Of a stretch of 64,000 nt of DNA, positions 1 to 11,327 are shown piece by piece (position 1 is the first letter of the stretch; every line of letters begins with the position of its first letter). Source of the DNA: Coffea arabica (taxonomy: Eukaryota > Streptophyta > Magnoliopsida > Gentianales > Rubiaceae); assembly GCF_036785885.1 (NCBI RefSeq), contig NC_092324.1, positions 31,175,001 through 31,239,000 of the forward strand. Reading direction: 5' to 3'. The position numbers and the translations under genes were made by a program. The notes under the pieces were generated by a model. It made no database searches and was not told the DNA's origin. It saw nothing but the letters and a program-made list of their open reading frames with translations.

Positions 1-558
1 GAATGATCGGAAGGTTTCTGCCAGAAAAACATATGGAACCGTGAAGAACTATGCAGACTTTGAGCCATGCTAAACCAAGCATGTGACGATCACCAGAGAA
101 ATGAGAAAGTCGAAACATTTTTACAGCACCTATTTGTTGAACAAATTGCTCCACTTGAAATACGACTTGTGCAATAGAAAACAAGCCCCCTTGAAAGTGG
201 GCAACGTTCCTACCTTTCCAAATAAATCACAAAATCAGCAAAGGGAGCAAAACCCTAATATGACCAGAAGAAACCTTCGAATGAGAACAAAACCAGCAAA
301 GCAATAGCGACGAAATGCTAGATGATCTATACTCAATAATACCAAATCTCCCAGCAAAAACGCTCAAAAGACTAGCAGTTATCGAACAATCAACAAATAG
401 TTTATTGAATGATTCCACTAATTGTGAACAGAAACCACAACTAGATGTCAAAGCCACCTTTTTGCTATAACATTCAATTAATCGGAACCCATTTGTGTAA
501 CAACCTCCAAGCGAAAATGGAGACTTTTAAAGGAATGGTGGGATCCCAGATAAACTTG

Positions 559-2762
559 TCAGTGAGCGAAATATTCCTTTTTTAACGGATAGGCTCCCAA
601 GCTGAGGAAACCAAAAACTCGCCAATAAACCCCACCAGCCACAGAAGGATCAGAGGGAATTGTCAAAATTTTCCGAACCAGCGACTTCGGCACCCACTGC
701 TGTAAACGAGAAACATTCCAGCCATCCAAAGAAAAGAACTCACCTGCCAAAAGATAAGGTGGATCCCAAACACTCAATAGAGAAGCTAATGACTGATCAC
801 CATGCCAAATGTCAAACCAGAAATCAATCATGCATTCCTCCAAACATCAATGTATATTATTGTCCACAAACTACCGGATCCTTTCTAAACATCGCCAGGA
901 AAAGAAAGGCCGTTCCATTACCACCGGCAACGGATGAATTCCTTTGATATATTTCTAGTGTATAAACTTAGCCCGGCTGGAATCATTCCTCTGCAACTTC
1001 CACCAAAGCTTGGGACACATCATCAAATGACTGAAAACTTAAACCCCTCTCCTGTAATGGGAAGAATAATTTTTCCCATGCATTCTAATGAAGCCTTTTT
1101 CAAATTAACATTCTGATCCCAAAGAAATGAATTACAGATTCTACCTAACGCGACTAGTACCCCCTTTGGTGGAGACAAGACTTATAGAAGATACATAGAA
1201 ATGGAGCTTAAAACATGACGTACCAAAATTATTTTCCCTCCCATACTTAGGAATTTGGAGCTCCGATGAAATAATCGTTGTCTTAACCTTGAAAGAAGAC
1301 CATAAAAAATAACACAACCCAACCTACCCCAAACCAACGGTGTTCCCAGATAAGTTAATGGCAATTCCCCTTCCTTAAACTTGAGAATTGAGGAAACCAA
1401 AGATACTTGGCCAACCAAAGCTTTGGATGAGTAGATAAAAGAACTTTTTTTTTCAGATTAACCTTTTGCCCAGACATAACTTGGTATGAGGCCAAAAAAT
1501 CACATATGGAGTGCAAAGCCTCTTCTGAACACCTAGGGAAAATAATCGCATCATCAGCGAAAGCCAAGCAAGGAATCCTGGATCCCGTAGTCACATAGAA
1601 GCTACTTGCCCTCTCCAGAAAAAGATGATAAAGCCCTTTTCCCAGGAATTCAACTACAAATAACAAAGTGTCAGGAATAATGGGTCGCCTTGTCTCACTC
1701 CCGCGAGGACTTAAGAAAGCCAAATGGCTCTCCATTGATTAAAACTAAAAACCACGAATTAGAAAAGGTACGAAATAATAAATCAACAACCCATTCACTA
1801 AAACCAAATTTTCAAAGCATAAATAGCAAGAAGGCCCACTCCACCTGATTATAGGCTTTTTCCATATCTAGATTAAGAATTAAACTAGGGCGAGCTAACC
1901 ATCTATCCAGGTCGAAGACTATTTCTTGTGCAAGAAAGATGTTGTCAATAATTCCCCTTCCTAGAGCAAAACTAGTTTGCCACGGAAAAATTAACGAAGG
2001 CAATAACTTATTCAACCTCTTTGTCAAAATTCTAGAAATAATCTTGGAAGAAGCATTACAGAGACTAATAGGCCGAATATCCTGCCACTGAGAAGCTCAA
2101 TCAACTTTCGGCAATAAGACAAGGAAGGAACTGCCCTGCTCTATGTCTTTAAAGAAGTCCTAAATAGCACTCAACAAGTCATCCTTAATAATCTCCCAAC
2201 ATAACTGATAGAAACCCACTCCAAAATCATCTGGACCTGGAGCACTTTCCACATTCATTGAAAAAAACAATTTCATGAACCTCCTCCATTTTAGGCAAAC
2301 TTTTCATCATATTGTTGTCAGCTTCATCCACCTGAGGGACCTTAAATGGCATGCTAAGAGGACCCTATGGCCATCCGAAGAAAAAATCTTGGGATAGAAA
2401 TCAATGACTAAGGTTTTAATCAAATCTGCAGACTCCAACCATGCACCCGACTCATCCTTAATGCGCACAATAAAATTCTTACTCCTTTTTTGGTTAACTA
2501 TTGCATGAAAGAATGCCGCATTGGCATCACCCTCATGCAACCATTTGATACCTGATTTTTGCTTCAAAAACACACATTCAACAGACAGCTCCCATATATA
2601 TCTAGCCCTCACTTCATGCAAATGTGCTTTAGAAAGATTATCATGATACAGATCAAAATCTGCCTTACATTGATTGTAAACCTCCTCTGCAGATTTAACC
2701 CTGGTAAAAATGTTCCCAAATGCATCCCTACTCCAAGACTTCAACCATTTTCGAACATGCAT
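559..2762 (-). pseudogene. LINE ORF2 reverse transcriptase remnant
   Basis: Fragments at 2762-2307, 2027-1812, 1735-1355, 1418-1182 and 843-559 together make the connector and RT core. The connector holds SGIKWLHEGDANAAFFH, typical of plant L1 elements upstream of RT. The palm segments are LNLDMEKAYNQVEW (motif A) and LAFADDAIIF (motif C, the catalytic FADD box). The thumb-like part has LPLTYLGTPLVWGRL. At least four frame breaks make it non-functional. The fragment 843-559 fits the region between RT and the zinc-binding RT tail. Confidence 0.88.
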
Positions 2763-2882
2763 AAGTTTCTAGAAAAAACCCGCCATGCCTAACTCAGAAA
2801 CAAGAAATCGCCACTCCTCTGTGATAACATCTAAAAACTGGGGATGATTTCGCCAAACATTCAAAAACTGAAAGCCACCAAT

Positions 2883-3577
2883 TCATGAACAACCTAAGCC
2901 ACATTTAATCAGTAACGACGCATGACCAGAGCGACCTCTTGCCAAATGAGATACTCGAGTAACCGGGTAAGCATCCATCCATTGAGCATTAATCAACACC
3001 CTATCTAATCTTTGCCACACAGTACCATTAGTCCAAGTAAATAGATGGCCATCAAAATCCGCCGAAGAAAGCCCACAATTTAACATGACAGAATTGAATT
3101 CCTCTATGTTGGTAACATTTGCTGGAGAACCACCTACCCTCTCATCAAACGAAGAAATTACATTAAAATCTCCTTCCACCAACCATGGAAGAGACAGGCG
3201 GTTACTAAAAACCTCCATACTTTGCCAGAGACATCTCCTTCCTACCCTAGTACACTTAGCATATATCCTCGAGAAAGCAAACGAGACATCAGAATGGAAA
3301 TAAACTAATACATGTACCATCTGCTCAACAAATTCAGTGAAGCTCAACCTCATTTCATTATACCAAAAACCCAGATTTTTCCCTCTAAAAAAGAAGCTAA
3401 ATTGTCAAAAGAAAGATGACGATGAACAACATCTAATTGAGCAATATCAAACATTGGTTCTAACAAAACAAGTAAACGAACTAAATGATCATGACATAAC
3501 TTATTCAAATATTGCAAAGAATCCTTATGGGAAGCACCCCTAATATTCCAAACAATAATATTAATTGGGTTTATCAT
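2883..3577 (-). pseudogene. LINE ORF2 endonuclease domain remnant (AP-type)
   Basis: Two fragments (3577-3350 and 3353-2883) encode the N-terminal endonuclease of ORF2, which nicks the target for target-primed reverse transcription. Visible motifs are IIVWNIRGA at the start, GDFNVI in the core, the WQRLDR segment and a final S-x-H (RSGHASLL). These are the usual landmarks of plant L1 exonuclease-endonuclease-phosphatase domains. A frameshift near 3350 separates the two parts. The domain lies directly upstream of the RT part, as expected. Confidence 0.85.
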
Positions 3578-3794
3578 AAGAATGCAACGAATACTTTGCT
3601 TGAAAAGAGGACACCTGCTGCTGCGCCAATGATTTCTAAGGCTGACCAGGTTTGCATTTCACTTGAACATCCCCAACCAGCTTGTTGAGCAGAGCCAAAT
3701 CCTTGGCATCCAACACTGCCGACCTTGGACACTCATCCTTCAAGAAATCCGAATGATCCAACTTCGATTCAAGTTCCTTATGAAATTCTTTAAG

Positions 3795-5231
3795 CTACTG
3801 CACTGAACATTCTAAAGCCACCAAGTTGTCCGTAGATTTACGTCTTAAAGGGTACTGTCGCCTCCTATGATGGGGAGGGGACAACAGATAGGAAAATCTC
3901 CTAGCATCGGCAACTTGAGCTAACAAATCATCATCATTATTGGAGAGATCACTTAGAAAGGCAAACGTGTTGGACACCTTGATCATCTCCTCTCCCTCTA
4001 ACTCTGAGACTGTTATTGCGTCATCGACCTGCTGCTGCTGCAAAACCACCATCGAAGCTTTAGAAATCTGATTCTCCAGATGTAAACCACCTAGTGAAGC
4101 ATCTTCAGCCCCCATGATTTGCACTTTCCCAACAACAACAGCTGGAGCTCCACTGACAGGAACACCAGTGCCATTCTTCTCCTTATCAACTGCTGATGAA
4201 CCTGCGGCAAGGAGATATATCGCAGAGGATGAAGCTAAACCAGTGAATCCAGACATAGTCGAATTAACATTGAGCTGCACCTTCTCCTTATTACTTTTGG
4301 CACTATTACCAGTAATTTCTTTTGAGAGCAACACATTGCCTGAATCATGAATGACCAGTGAACCCAATAGATTATCTTTCAAAAGAAGCTTATTTTTCGA
4401 ATCAGCAACCTTCTCTTTACCTTTGTCTAGATGAGATTTAGGGACATAAACTGGTTGAACCTTGTTAGACTGTGCTGGGAGAACAGGTTTTGCTGGTTTT
4501 AGAGAGGATTTTTTTTGTAACACTCCAACTCTTCATGACCTATCTTCTCACAGTAAGAACAAAACAGAGGCCAGCTCTCGAATTCCACTTTCTGCCAAAA
4601 ACCGTAATCCTCATCACCAATCCAAACTCTCTCGACCGTTTGAAGTGAGACGTCAACCTCCACGAAAACCCTAGCAACTGAAGGCCGACTCAAAGCTCCA
4701 GTCACTGCATTAATTTTAAGTAGACGGCCCAATGTAGAAGCTAACTTAGAAACTTGCTGCTTGCCAAAAAAGGGTAAAGGTAGCTCTGGAAATATTGTCC
4801 AAACAAGAACAATCGATACTTCTTGGCTGGCCTTAAAGGCTAATGTCCATTTAGATACGATCATATGAGAGCCCTGAATAAACCATGTACGACACACAAA
4901 AACCTTGTATAATCTTCTTCAAGAACCGGGTGTAACAATACATGGCTAGAATCAAGCAATCCCACTGGGCAATCACCTTTGAGTCCTAACGAGATGATGA
5001 ACCTCCAAATCACCTCCATAGGGGTCTACTATAGGCAAAGTGACCAACTAATTCATTCCTAAAAGGTTCGGCTAATAGTAACATCTCCTGGTGAGACATC
5101 CTCAAAGCCGATTCTCTGCGAAACGTAGAAACAATTCCAAGGTTAGGTACATCATCCCCCACTGACACCCCAGATGCCACCACCGCCACGAAACTCTTTG
5201 GCAGAAAGTGTGAACCGGAACACCAATTCAA
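3795..5231 (-). pseudogene. LINE ORF1 remnant: DUF4283-like domain and CCHC zinc knuckle
   Basis: Three overlapping open fragments (5231-5010, 4897-4499, 4523-3795) in different frames make up the ORF1 protein of the LINE, the nucleic-acid-binding partner of ORF2. The first carries a segment like the start of DUF4283 (LLLAEPFRNELVGHF). The second carries SHMIVSKWTLAFKASQ, the PLPFF motif and a zinc knuckle, CSYCEKIGHEELEC, close to its end. The last fragment is the low-complexity, acidic C-terminal part. Frameshifts lie between 5010 and 4897 and near 4510. The family assignment rests on recognised motifs, not on a search. Confidence 0.85.
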
Positions 5232-5290
5232 ACCCTACCGAGAATGGAGAGAGCAGCCGGAGGGAACAAAGAAAAAGATACTGATCCCTT

Positions 5291-5810
5291 CTTTTAATCT
5301 TATATATGTTACTTCAAAGTCAAAATTTGAATTTAGGAGATAAAATTGAAAAGAGAAGTTAAAAAACTAGTATAGTTAAAAAGATAGATTCCTAAAAAGC
5401 AACAAAAAAAAGGGATGAAGGGAATAACAAAAGAATATCATCTATATAAATTTTGGATGCTGAGACTTTAGATTCTAGTTCTCTCGCGATTCTTGAAAAT
5501 GAATGATTATTAGAATTTTTGTCCACAAATGTAGCAACAGCAGCAGGTAGCCTACATTTTTTCTCCTAGCTTTTCCTCTCCTTGCAATTGTAGATCTGAC
5601 CAGCAAAAGGCAAGTCGCCCAATCCTCTTCCAATGCCCTCAATTTGGTAGTTTTCTTGACCAATGTACTACAAATCAAGACCTGCTCCTTTATTGTTGGC
5701 ATAGTTGAATTCAGTCTCCATTTTTTTTAAAATACTAAAACGTCGAGCACGGACATAGACACGCTTGGCTTATGTTTTGATTTGTTGATTGGGTGGATTT
5801 GAGTTTTTTT
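5291..5810. other. Intergenic, no gene seen
   Basis: AT-rich sequence between the LINE 5' end and the next inverted-repeat element. A 75-codon open frame on the minus strand (5702-5475) has no recognisable motif and is treated as chance. Confidence 0.5.
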
Positions 5811-7056
5811 GTTAAAACCATTAAAACCCCATGAACTTTATCCTTAGTTATACTTAGTCTCTTCAATTCAATAAATAGGCACTTTGCTTCCTAAATTATA
5901 TTTCAGGATAAAAGCGTTCCTTCTATATTAATTATTATTTTATTTATTTTATTTCTCCTGTTTTTGCAATTCTTCTACTTCTCCCTTTATCTGTTTTAAT
6001 TTTTTGCGCCTTCTTTCGTGTAATCAATTATTATTTTCTTTTCAATATTATTATCTATATATTGACTTTAATCTTCTTAAAAGTTATTCTTTATTTATTT
6101 CTATCTTTTTTTACATTTTATTATTGAAATTAATAATGATCATAAAATATATGTTATAACAAAGTAGATGTTATCTACACGCATAACCTACTTCATATAT
6201 TACTTAAATCAATATTAATTACTTTTTACAGAAAAATAAATAAAAATATTTGATATTTTATTTTTTGGGATATATTTTTAAATATTAAGTAATTTAAAGT
6301 TCTTGTTTTCTAATATATTTTTGAATAGTCAAATTGCTAGTAATATGCACTTTTTGATTCTAGTGGCTAAATTGAGGTTTCAGGATTTAGAGGCATGGGT
6401 TCTAATTCCCCTTCCCCATTCCTACTTCTTAAATTCTACCTTTTCCCTATCGGAGAAAAATACATGCATACATACTTACGTATACATATACATATGTATA
6501 CACACACACACTTTTTATTATAATGGCATATATTAGTTTTATACGCTATACAATTTGTTTTGAATTTTTTAATAATATAAATAAATAAAAAAAGAATGAA
6601 ATTATAGGTAAAAGAAAATTACAATAATATAATAAGCATACAAATTAGTAATGCGTCAAGGAGACTTTGGTATAGTGATCAAAGTTGAGCCCTCCAAATA
6701 TTTAGAGATCTTGGATTCAGATCCCCCTATCCCCTTCCCGCTTCTTGAGGCACCGCCCTCCCCTGCTCAAACAAATTTTTTTTTAATACAAATTAGTAAC
6801 ACTAAAAGAAAAATGAAACAAAACAATGACATGAAAGAAGTTTAAAAAAGTAAAAATAAAATAAAAAATAAAAAATAAAAGAAAGTAGTGGAAAAGAAAA
6901 ACAAGAGAATTAATAAACAAAAAAGAAATAAGATAAAAAAAAGTATGGCCACTTTTATTTTTAAGTATCAAGTAAGGGGAGCAAAGTGCTTATTTAATGA
7001 GTTTAGGAGGTAAAATGCAACTAAGGGTAAAGTTCAAGGGGTTTAGATCATTTAAC
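5811..7056. mobile_element. Non-autonomous DNA element with long terminal inverted repeats
   Basis: The first ~95 bases (CCCCATGAACTTTATCCTTAG..., then AGGCACTTTGCTTCC) recur inverted at ~6965-7056 (AGCAAAGTGCTTATTTAATG, then GGGTAAAGTTCAAGGGG). The interior is AT-rich and non-coding and contains a nested SINE. Exact ends and target duplication are uncertain because the flanks are poly(T)-like. It is a MITE or fold-back element; the superfamily is unknown, with Mutator-like one possibility. Confidence 0.6.
6652..6785 (+). mobile_element. SINE with tRNA-like promoter boxes and oligo(T) tail
   Basis: A 134-bp insertion flanked by a perfect 14-bp duplication, ATACAAATTAGTAA, at 6638-6651 and 6786-6799. 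The head holds an A-box-like stretch (GGTATAGTGATCAAAG) and a B-box-like stretch (TTGGATTCAGATCCC) about 35 bp later, which is internal RNA polymerase III promoter architecture. The 3' end is a run of Ts, as in the plant Au-type SINEs, rather than poly(A). It sits inside the 5811-7056 inverted-repeat element, so it is the younger insertion. Confidence 0.75.
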
Positions 7057-7490
7057 CCTTTTTTTTGGACCAAAGGTGAAATTTCTCTTCTTGACGCCTT
7101 AATATGTGTCTTCCTCCATGGGTTTTAGTTGAGGTAATATTAAAGATGTGCAATGTCGCTTGGTGGCTTGAATTTGAAAACTTTTATTCCATTCTGGTGT
7201 CTTTGAGGTTAGAATTATGTTGTACCTAGACGTTAAAGGTTGGTGACATAAATTCACGATGGTGGAAGTTGTGATTGTGGTGGCGTGTTGCCGGTGATGT
7301 GCAATCTGAAGTTAGCATTCTGGAACTCTGAAGAATCGAGGTAGAAGACAACTAAGGTCTTTGAGGGGTATTTTAGGCTCTCCATTTTTATTTTTTTTTA
7401 TGGGGAGGTTAAACTTAGCTACTGAATGTTCATTGACTGAGGGAAGAGGCGCAACTGTTATGTAGTTATGAGTTTTAAGGAGTTTCTAGT
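7057..7490. other. Intergenic, no gene seen
   Basis: Mixed-composition sequence between two small DNA elements, with no open frame or repeat structure recognised. Confidence 0.4.
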
Positions 7491-7622
7491 CCCGTTTGGA
7501 TTGCAAGTTTTTGAATTTTTTGTAAAAAATATATTATAACGATATAATATATGTGAAGTAAAAAGACGATTGAGAGATATATCAAGAGAATTTTTCTGTG
7601 AAAATTATCAATCCAAACAAGG
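7491..7622. mobile_element. Short MITE with CCGTTTGGATTG-type inverted ends
   Basis: About 132 bp, starting CCCGTTTGGATTGCAAG and ending TATCAATCCAAACAAGG. The ends are inverted copies (GTTTGGATTG / CAATCCAAAC) and the interior is AT-rich. This is the common plant MITE pattern. No convincing target duplication was found, so the superfamily is left open. Confidence 0.6.
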
Positions 7623-7830
7623 CCTAAAAGTCTAATTCGTAAATATGGTCAATTTTTTTCCGCAACAATTTACATTACTCCTACATTAATCTACATTACT
7701 TCTATACCATGGGCAAGAAAGAGCCCAATTAGGATTGTATGAGGATGGGAGGTGCACTATTAAACGAGACAAACGCACTATTGCACTCTTTCTTTCTTTC
7801 TTTTTTTTAAAATGAAGGGGCAAATGTAGA

Positions 7831-8560
7831 GTAAAGGGTCAAAATAGTCTCTCTAAACTATTTATCAGAAACCAAAATAGTTCCTAAACTTTAATCGTGA
7901 CCAATTTAGTCCCTCAACTTTATATTTCTTGCCAATCTAGTCCTTTTTGGATTGTGCCATCAATAATACCAAATTCCGCCGAAGGACAGAGAAGCAAAAA
8001 AAAAGTCCACATTCTAACCCTTATTAATATCATTAAAAAAAAAATTGGCTGGACAAAATTTTAAAAATTTTGGGCAAAGTTTGGCCCATATTACAAGCAT
8101 TCCAAGACAATAATTCAATACAAAATGTCCTTAAATTAAGACATTCGACAACAATTATGAGAAATAATTGTATCAGTCACTAAATCTAGTACATAATTCA
8201 TTCATCAATAAAATAGTCAATAAAGCACAAAATTCTAGTTACGCAAGTACAATTTTATATGCTACCAAAATAAAGTCTACATTCAATTTCAGTCAAAAGG
8301 CACCAAAAATATGCACAGCCACGACAGAATTATAAGGCATTCTTTTTTAAAAAAATTTGAAAAAAAGTCCCGCCAAAATTTTTTTAAATCATTTTAATGA
8401 GCGCTAGAATGTGGGCTTCCTGTTTTGCCCCTTCGTCCATCTGCAAAATTTTGTTTTATTTGTGGATCAGTCCAAAAAGGACTAAATTGGCTAGACATAT
8501 ATAGATAAAGGAGTAAATTGATCACAATTAAAGTCGAGGGACTATTTCAGTAAATGTATT
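7831..8560. mobile_element. Fold-back element with ~100-bp terminal inverted repeats
   Basis: The left arm runs from about 7831 (GGGTCAAAATAGTC, then CCAATCTAGTCCTTTTTGG at ~7930). The same sequence returns inverted from CCAAAAAGGACTAAATTGG at ~8473 to GGACTATTTCAGTAAATG at ~8556. Arms differ at scattered sites, so the copy is old. The interior has no coding potential. Ends are approximate. Confidence 0.65.
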
Positions 8561-8943
8561 AACCAAAAAAATGATGATGCTAATTAGAACCGTTCATGGG
8601 TCCCCCATATAATCGGCCGAATCCCATGGATCACGAGTGTGTGCTTTACTGCGCGGATATGTGCAAGCAATAAGACAACTGAAAAGTTGGATGCTTTCAC
8701 TGTTTTGGAATCTTCCAAATCAAAGCGGCAGTGGTCCCCTGTCCGGACTGCTAATGCTCTATTTTAATGCATCATTTGCTCATTTTGCTTACGTTCATCG
8801 TATTGTCCTGTAACCTTTCAACTTTAGATACTTGCGTGATAGCTCATCCTTCTCTTAGTTTTTTTTTTTTTTTTTTTTTGTGATTACTTAAATAACCACT
8901 CTATTGTCTATAATATTACATGTCTACTTAAACTATTTTTTAA

Positions 8944-9797
8944 GGGGTAATTTCAGAAACCTCTCTTAAAGTTTCTGATAATTGCACTGACCTCTCTCGA
9001 GATTTGAAAAACTTCAAAAACATTCCCTAAATTAGGTTATCTTATAACAAATCAAGCCCAATTTGAATAAACAAACAATAAAAAATTGGATTCAGAAGAG
9101 AAAATAATATGATTCCAGAAATACTACGCACATGTTACATTTGTTAGTCAATCTAGTATAAAAGAAAAAATTGTTATTTAAACAAAGTCAAAATTTAGGA
9201 GATGTAAATGCAAAAGTTGGCAAATGCAAAGCATCAATTTTAGGCTTTTACAACTATTTACATGGCTTTTTGTAACAGTTACTTTCGAGAATACTTATAT
9301 AACAGTAGCAATTAATAAACAATTGGAGAGCAAATTCCAAAGACTTTAGATTCAAGAATTGGGGCGAAATGACTAAAAATATAGTAAGAAAATTAGTTTC
9401 AACTACAAATTGGAATAACAAAATATGGCCTTTTTAGGCCTTAGAAAAGGTTTGAACATATATTGTAGTTGTAATTGCAAGTTAGAATTTGTTTAGTTTG
9501 AAATTGTTATTATTTAGAAATTGGTGCCCTTTTCTCATGGCAAATTAAAAAAATTTTTAGTTCTAAATTATGATTATTTTTATTTATATGGTTAATTACT
9601 GACTTAATTGATTAAGTCCACATGGTTGCCAAATACCATGTAAACTATAAGGTTACTACAATCATTTCATTAGGTTTGATGTAAGCATTGGGATCCAATT
9701 TTATGATAGGGGATGCCTTTGAAATTTTTTAAACCTCGAGAGAGGCCAATGCAACTATCAGAAATCTAAGGAGAGATTTCTAAACTTATCTTTAAAG
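8944..9797. mobile_element. Mutator-like MITE, GGGATAATTTC family (diverged copy)
   Basis: Begins GGGGTAATTTCAGAAACC and ends with the inverted counterpart (GCAACTATCAGAAATCT, then GGAGAGATTTC). The terminal arms are about 70 bp and carry the GACCTCTCTCGAG / CTCGAGAGAGGCC pair. The same family occurs at 14518-15234 and 43425-44309. The last bases here are mutated, so no clean 9-bp target duplication can be read. Confidence 0.65.
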
Positions 9798-9824
9798 GAT
9801 TCTAGTAACATATAACTTTGAAAC

Positions 9825-9830
<6 letters not shown>

Positions 9831-9886
<56 letters not shown>
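9831..9886. repeat. (TA)28 microsatellite
   Basis: Uninterrupted TA dinucleotides for 56 bp, just outside the right end of the Mutator-like MITE. Likely hypervariable in length. Confidence 0.95.
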
Positions 9887-9888
<2 letters not shown>

Positions 9889-11327
9889 CGCTAGTTTTAT
9901 CGTTTCAGATTTCAAATATTCACAAATAAAATGATAGAATATCGATAGAATTAAGAAAACCAGTGATTGAGAGAAGTTTATAACTTTCAAAGTCACAACG
10001 CATATGATACTGCCATTTTCTTTTTCCAAAATTGCATATGCATTTTTGCGTATTACATGGTACAAGTAATATTCAGAAATTTACACACTATACATTTTTT
10101 TTGTCTATTTGGTGAGAAAGAATCAAAATAATGAAAGGACTCTTCCTCTTTCATCTTGAGTCCATAATATATTAAAGACCACTTGAATGACAACAAAGAC
10201 CACTTGGATGACAATCTGTATTTGTTGACAACAAAGACCACTTTGATAGATGAAACTAAGATAGACAACTAAAATTGTTATCCTCTTAAAGTTGGAGATT
10301 TCAATTTGTGCTTGAATTTGACTACTCAATTGCAGTATTATATATTATGTTATAGCCCATTAAAGTGGAAATTTGTAGAAGGGGCATCCTAATTCACTTA
10401 TTTAATTAAGAGGGGATAGTTTTCATTATTCATTGAAAAGAACATTTCTACTTGATTCTATGCAAAGTGTACAATCATTTATAATTTTATGTCACAAACT
10501 GTACATTATGTTGACAAAATAGTAGAAATACTCATGAAAATAACTAGTCGAAAGTTGTGCCCTCTTTATAAGTTAAGATTCTGCTTACACGTAAGTAACA
10601 AATTAAGATTTTGCTTACCTGTAATCAAAATCTTAATTGATAGAGAGGTCATGACAATTGACTAGTTAACATATTTCCTTAATTTCCCCCCAATTTAATA
10701 CCTGTAAAATTCTAGCATGTACAGCTTTGATAACTGCAACACAAAATTCTTGCTTTCTTTTTCTTTTTTCTTTTTCTTTTTGTGTTACATTTTAGTTATA
10801 ATTTTTTGCTAAGATTCTAATCCTAATAATATTAAGGAAATATTAATCTCATTTTCAATATTATTTTTTTTTACCCTCTCATCCCTCCTCACATCCTTCT
10901 TACTCCTAACTATCAGGCGTAGGATTTGAATCCTAAAACAGTGAAAAAAACTCTAAAAACCTTCTCCTAACCACTAACATTTTATCATGTAGTTTTCATT
11001 TATCAGACTACATGATAAAATAAATAGTACAGGTACGATTAATCAAAAAAAAAAAAGAGTGCAATTAATAATTCTCTAATATTCATAATATGTAAAAGTA
11101 AAATGGAAGCCTCTGAACGAGGTTAGAATTACCAATTTAACTCAGTTGTTGGAATTGATCTTGGAAGTACGGAGAAAATGATTTTGTAAGTCTTAACCTG
11201 TTCTTTTTTGCCCTTTAGTTTGTTCCCAATTGTTTTAGCATAAAAGCATTGAGAAAGAGAGAGAAGTCCAGAGAAGAATCTAATCTTTCTCTACTCCATT
11301 AATTCTGGACAGCCTAAGAAGTCAGGG
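9887..11327. promoter_or_regulatory. Upstream region of the oxidase gene, with a perfect hairpin
   Basis: No coding gene is seen. A perfect 15-bp inverted repeat, ATTTTATCATGTAGT (10979-10993) and its complement (11007-11021), with a 13-base loop, lies about 310 bp before the ATG. Around 10176-10245 short near-repeats of ACAAAGACCACTTGGATGAC occur. A weak TATA-like AGCATAAAAGC at ~11238 and a CT/GA-rich leader precede the ATG at 11328. Whether any of these regulate the gene is inference. Confidence 0.4.

Larger units (their letters stand above)
1..5290 (-). mobile_element. Decayed L1-type LINE retrotransposon, 3' end off the window
   Basis: On the minus strand the order is ORF1 (DUF4283-like plus a CCHC knuckle), endonuclease, reverse transcriptase, then a distal RT zinc-binding-like region, which is the standard plant L1 order. 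The 5' end lies near 5290, just upstream of the first ORF1 fragment; the 3' end is beyond base 1. All reading frames are broken by stops and frameshifts, so the copy is inactive. No poly(A) tail or target duplication can be seen because the 3' end is missing. The stretch 1-558 shows no clear domain and is read as the distal ORF2 part or 3' untranslated region. Confidence 0.9.

Noticed and set aside
6345..6475. Second SINE (GGTTCTAATTCC B-box-like)
   Set aside because: Only one box-like match and no target duplication or tail; the purine/pyrimidine-rich surroundings make a chance match likely.
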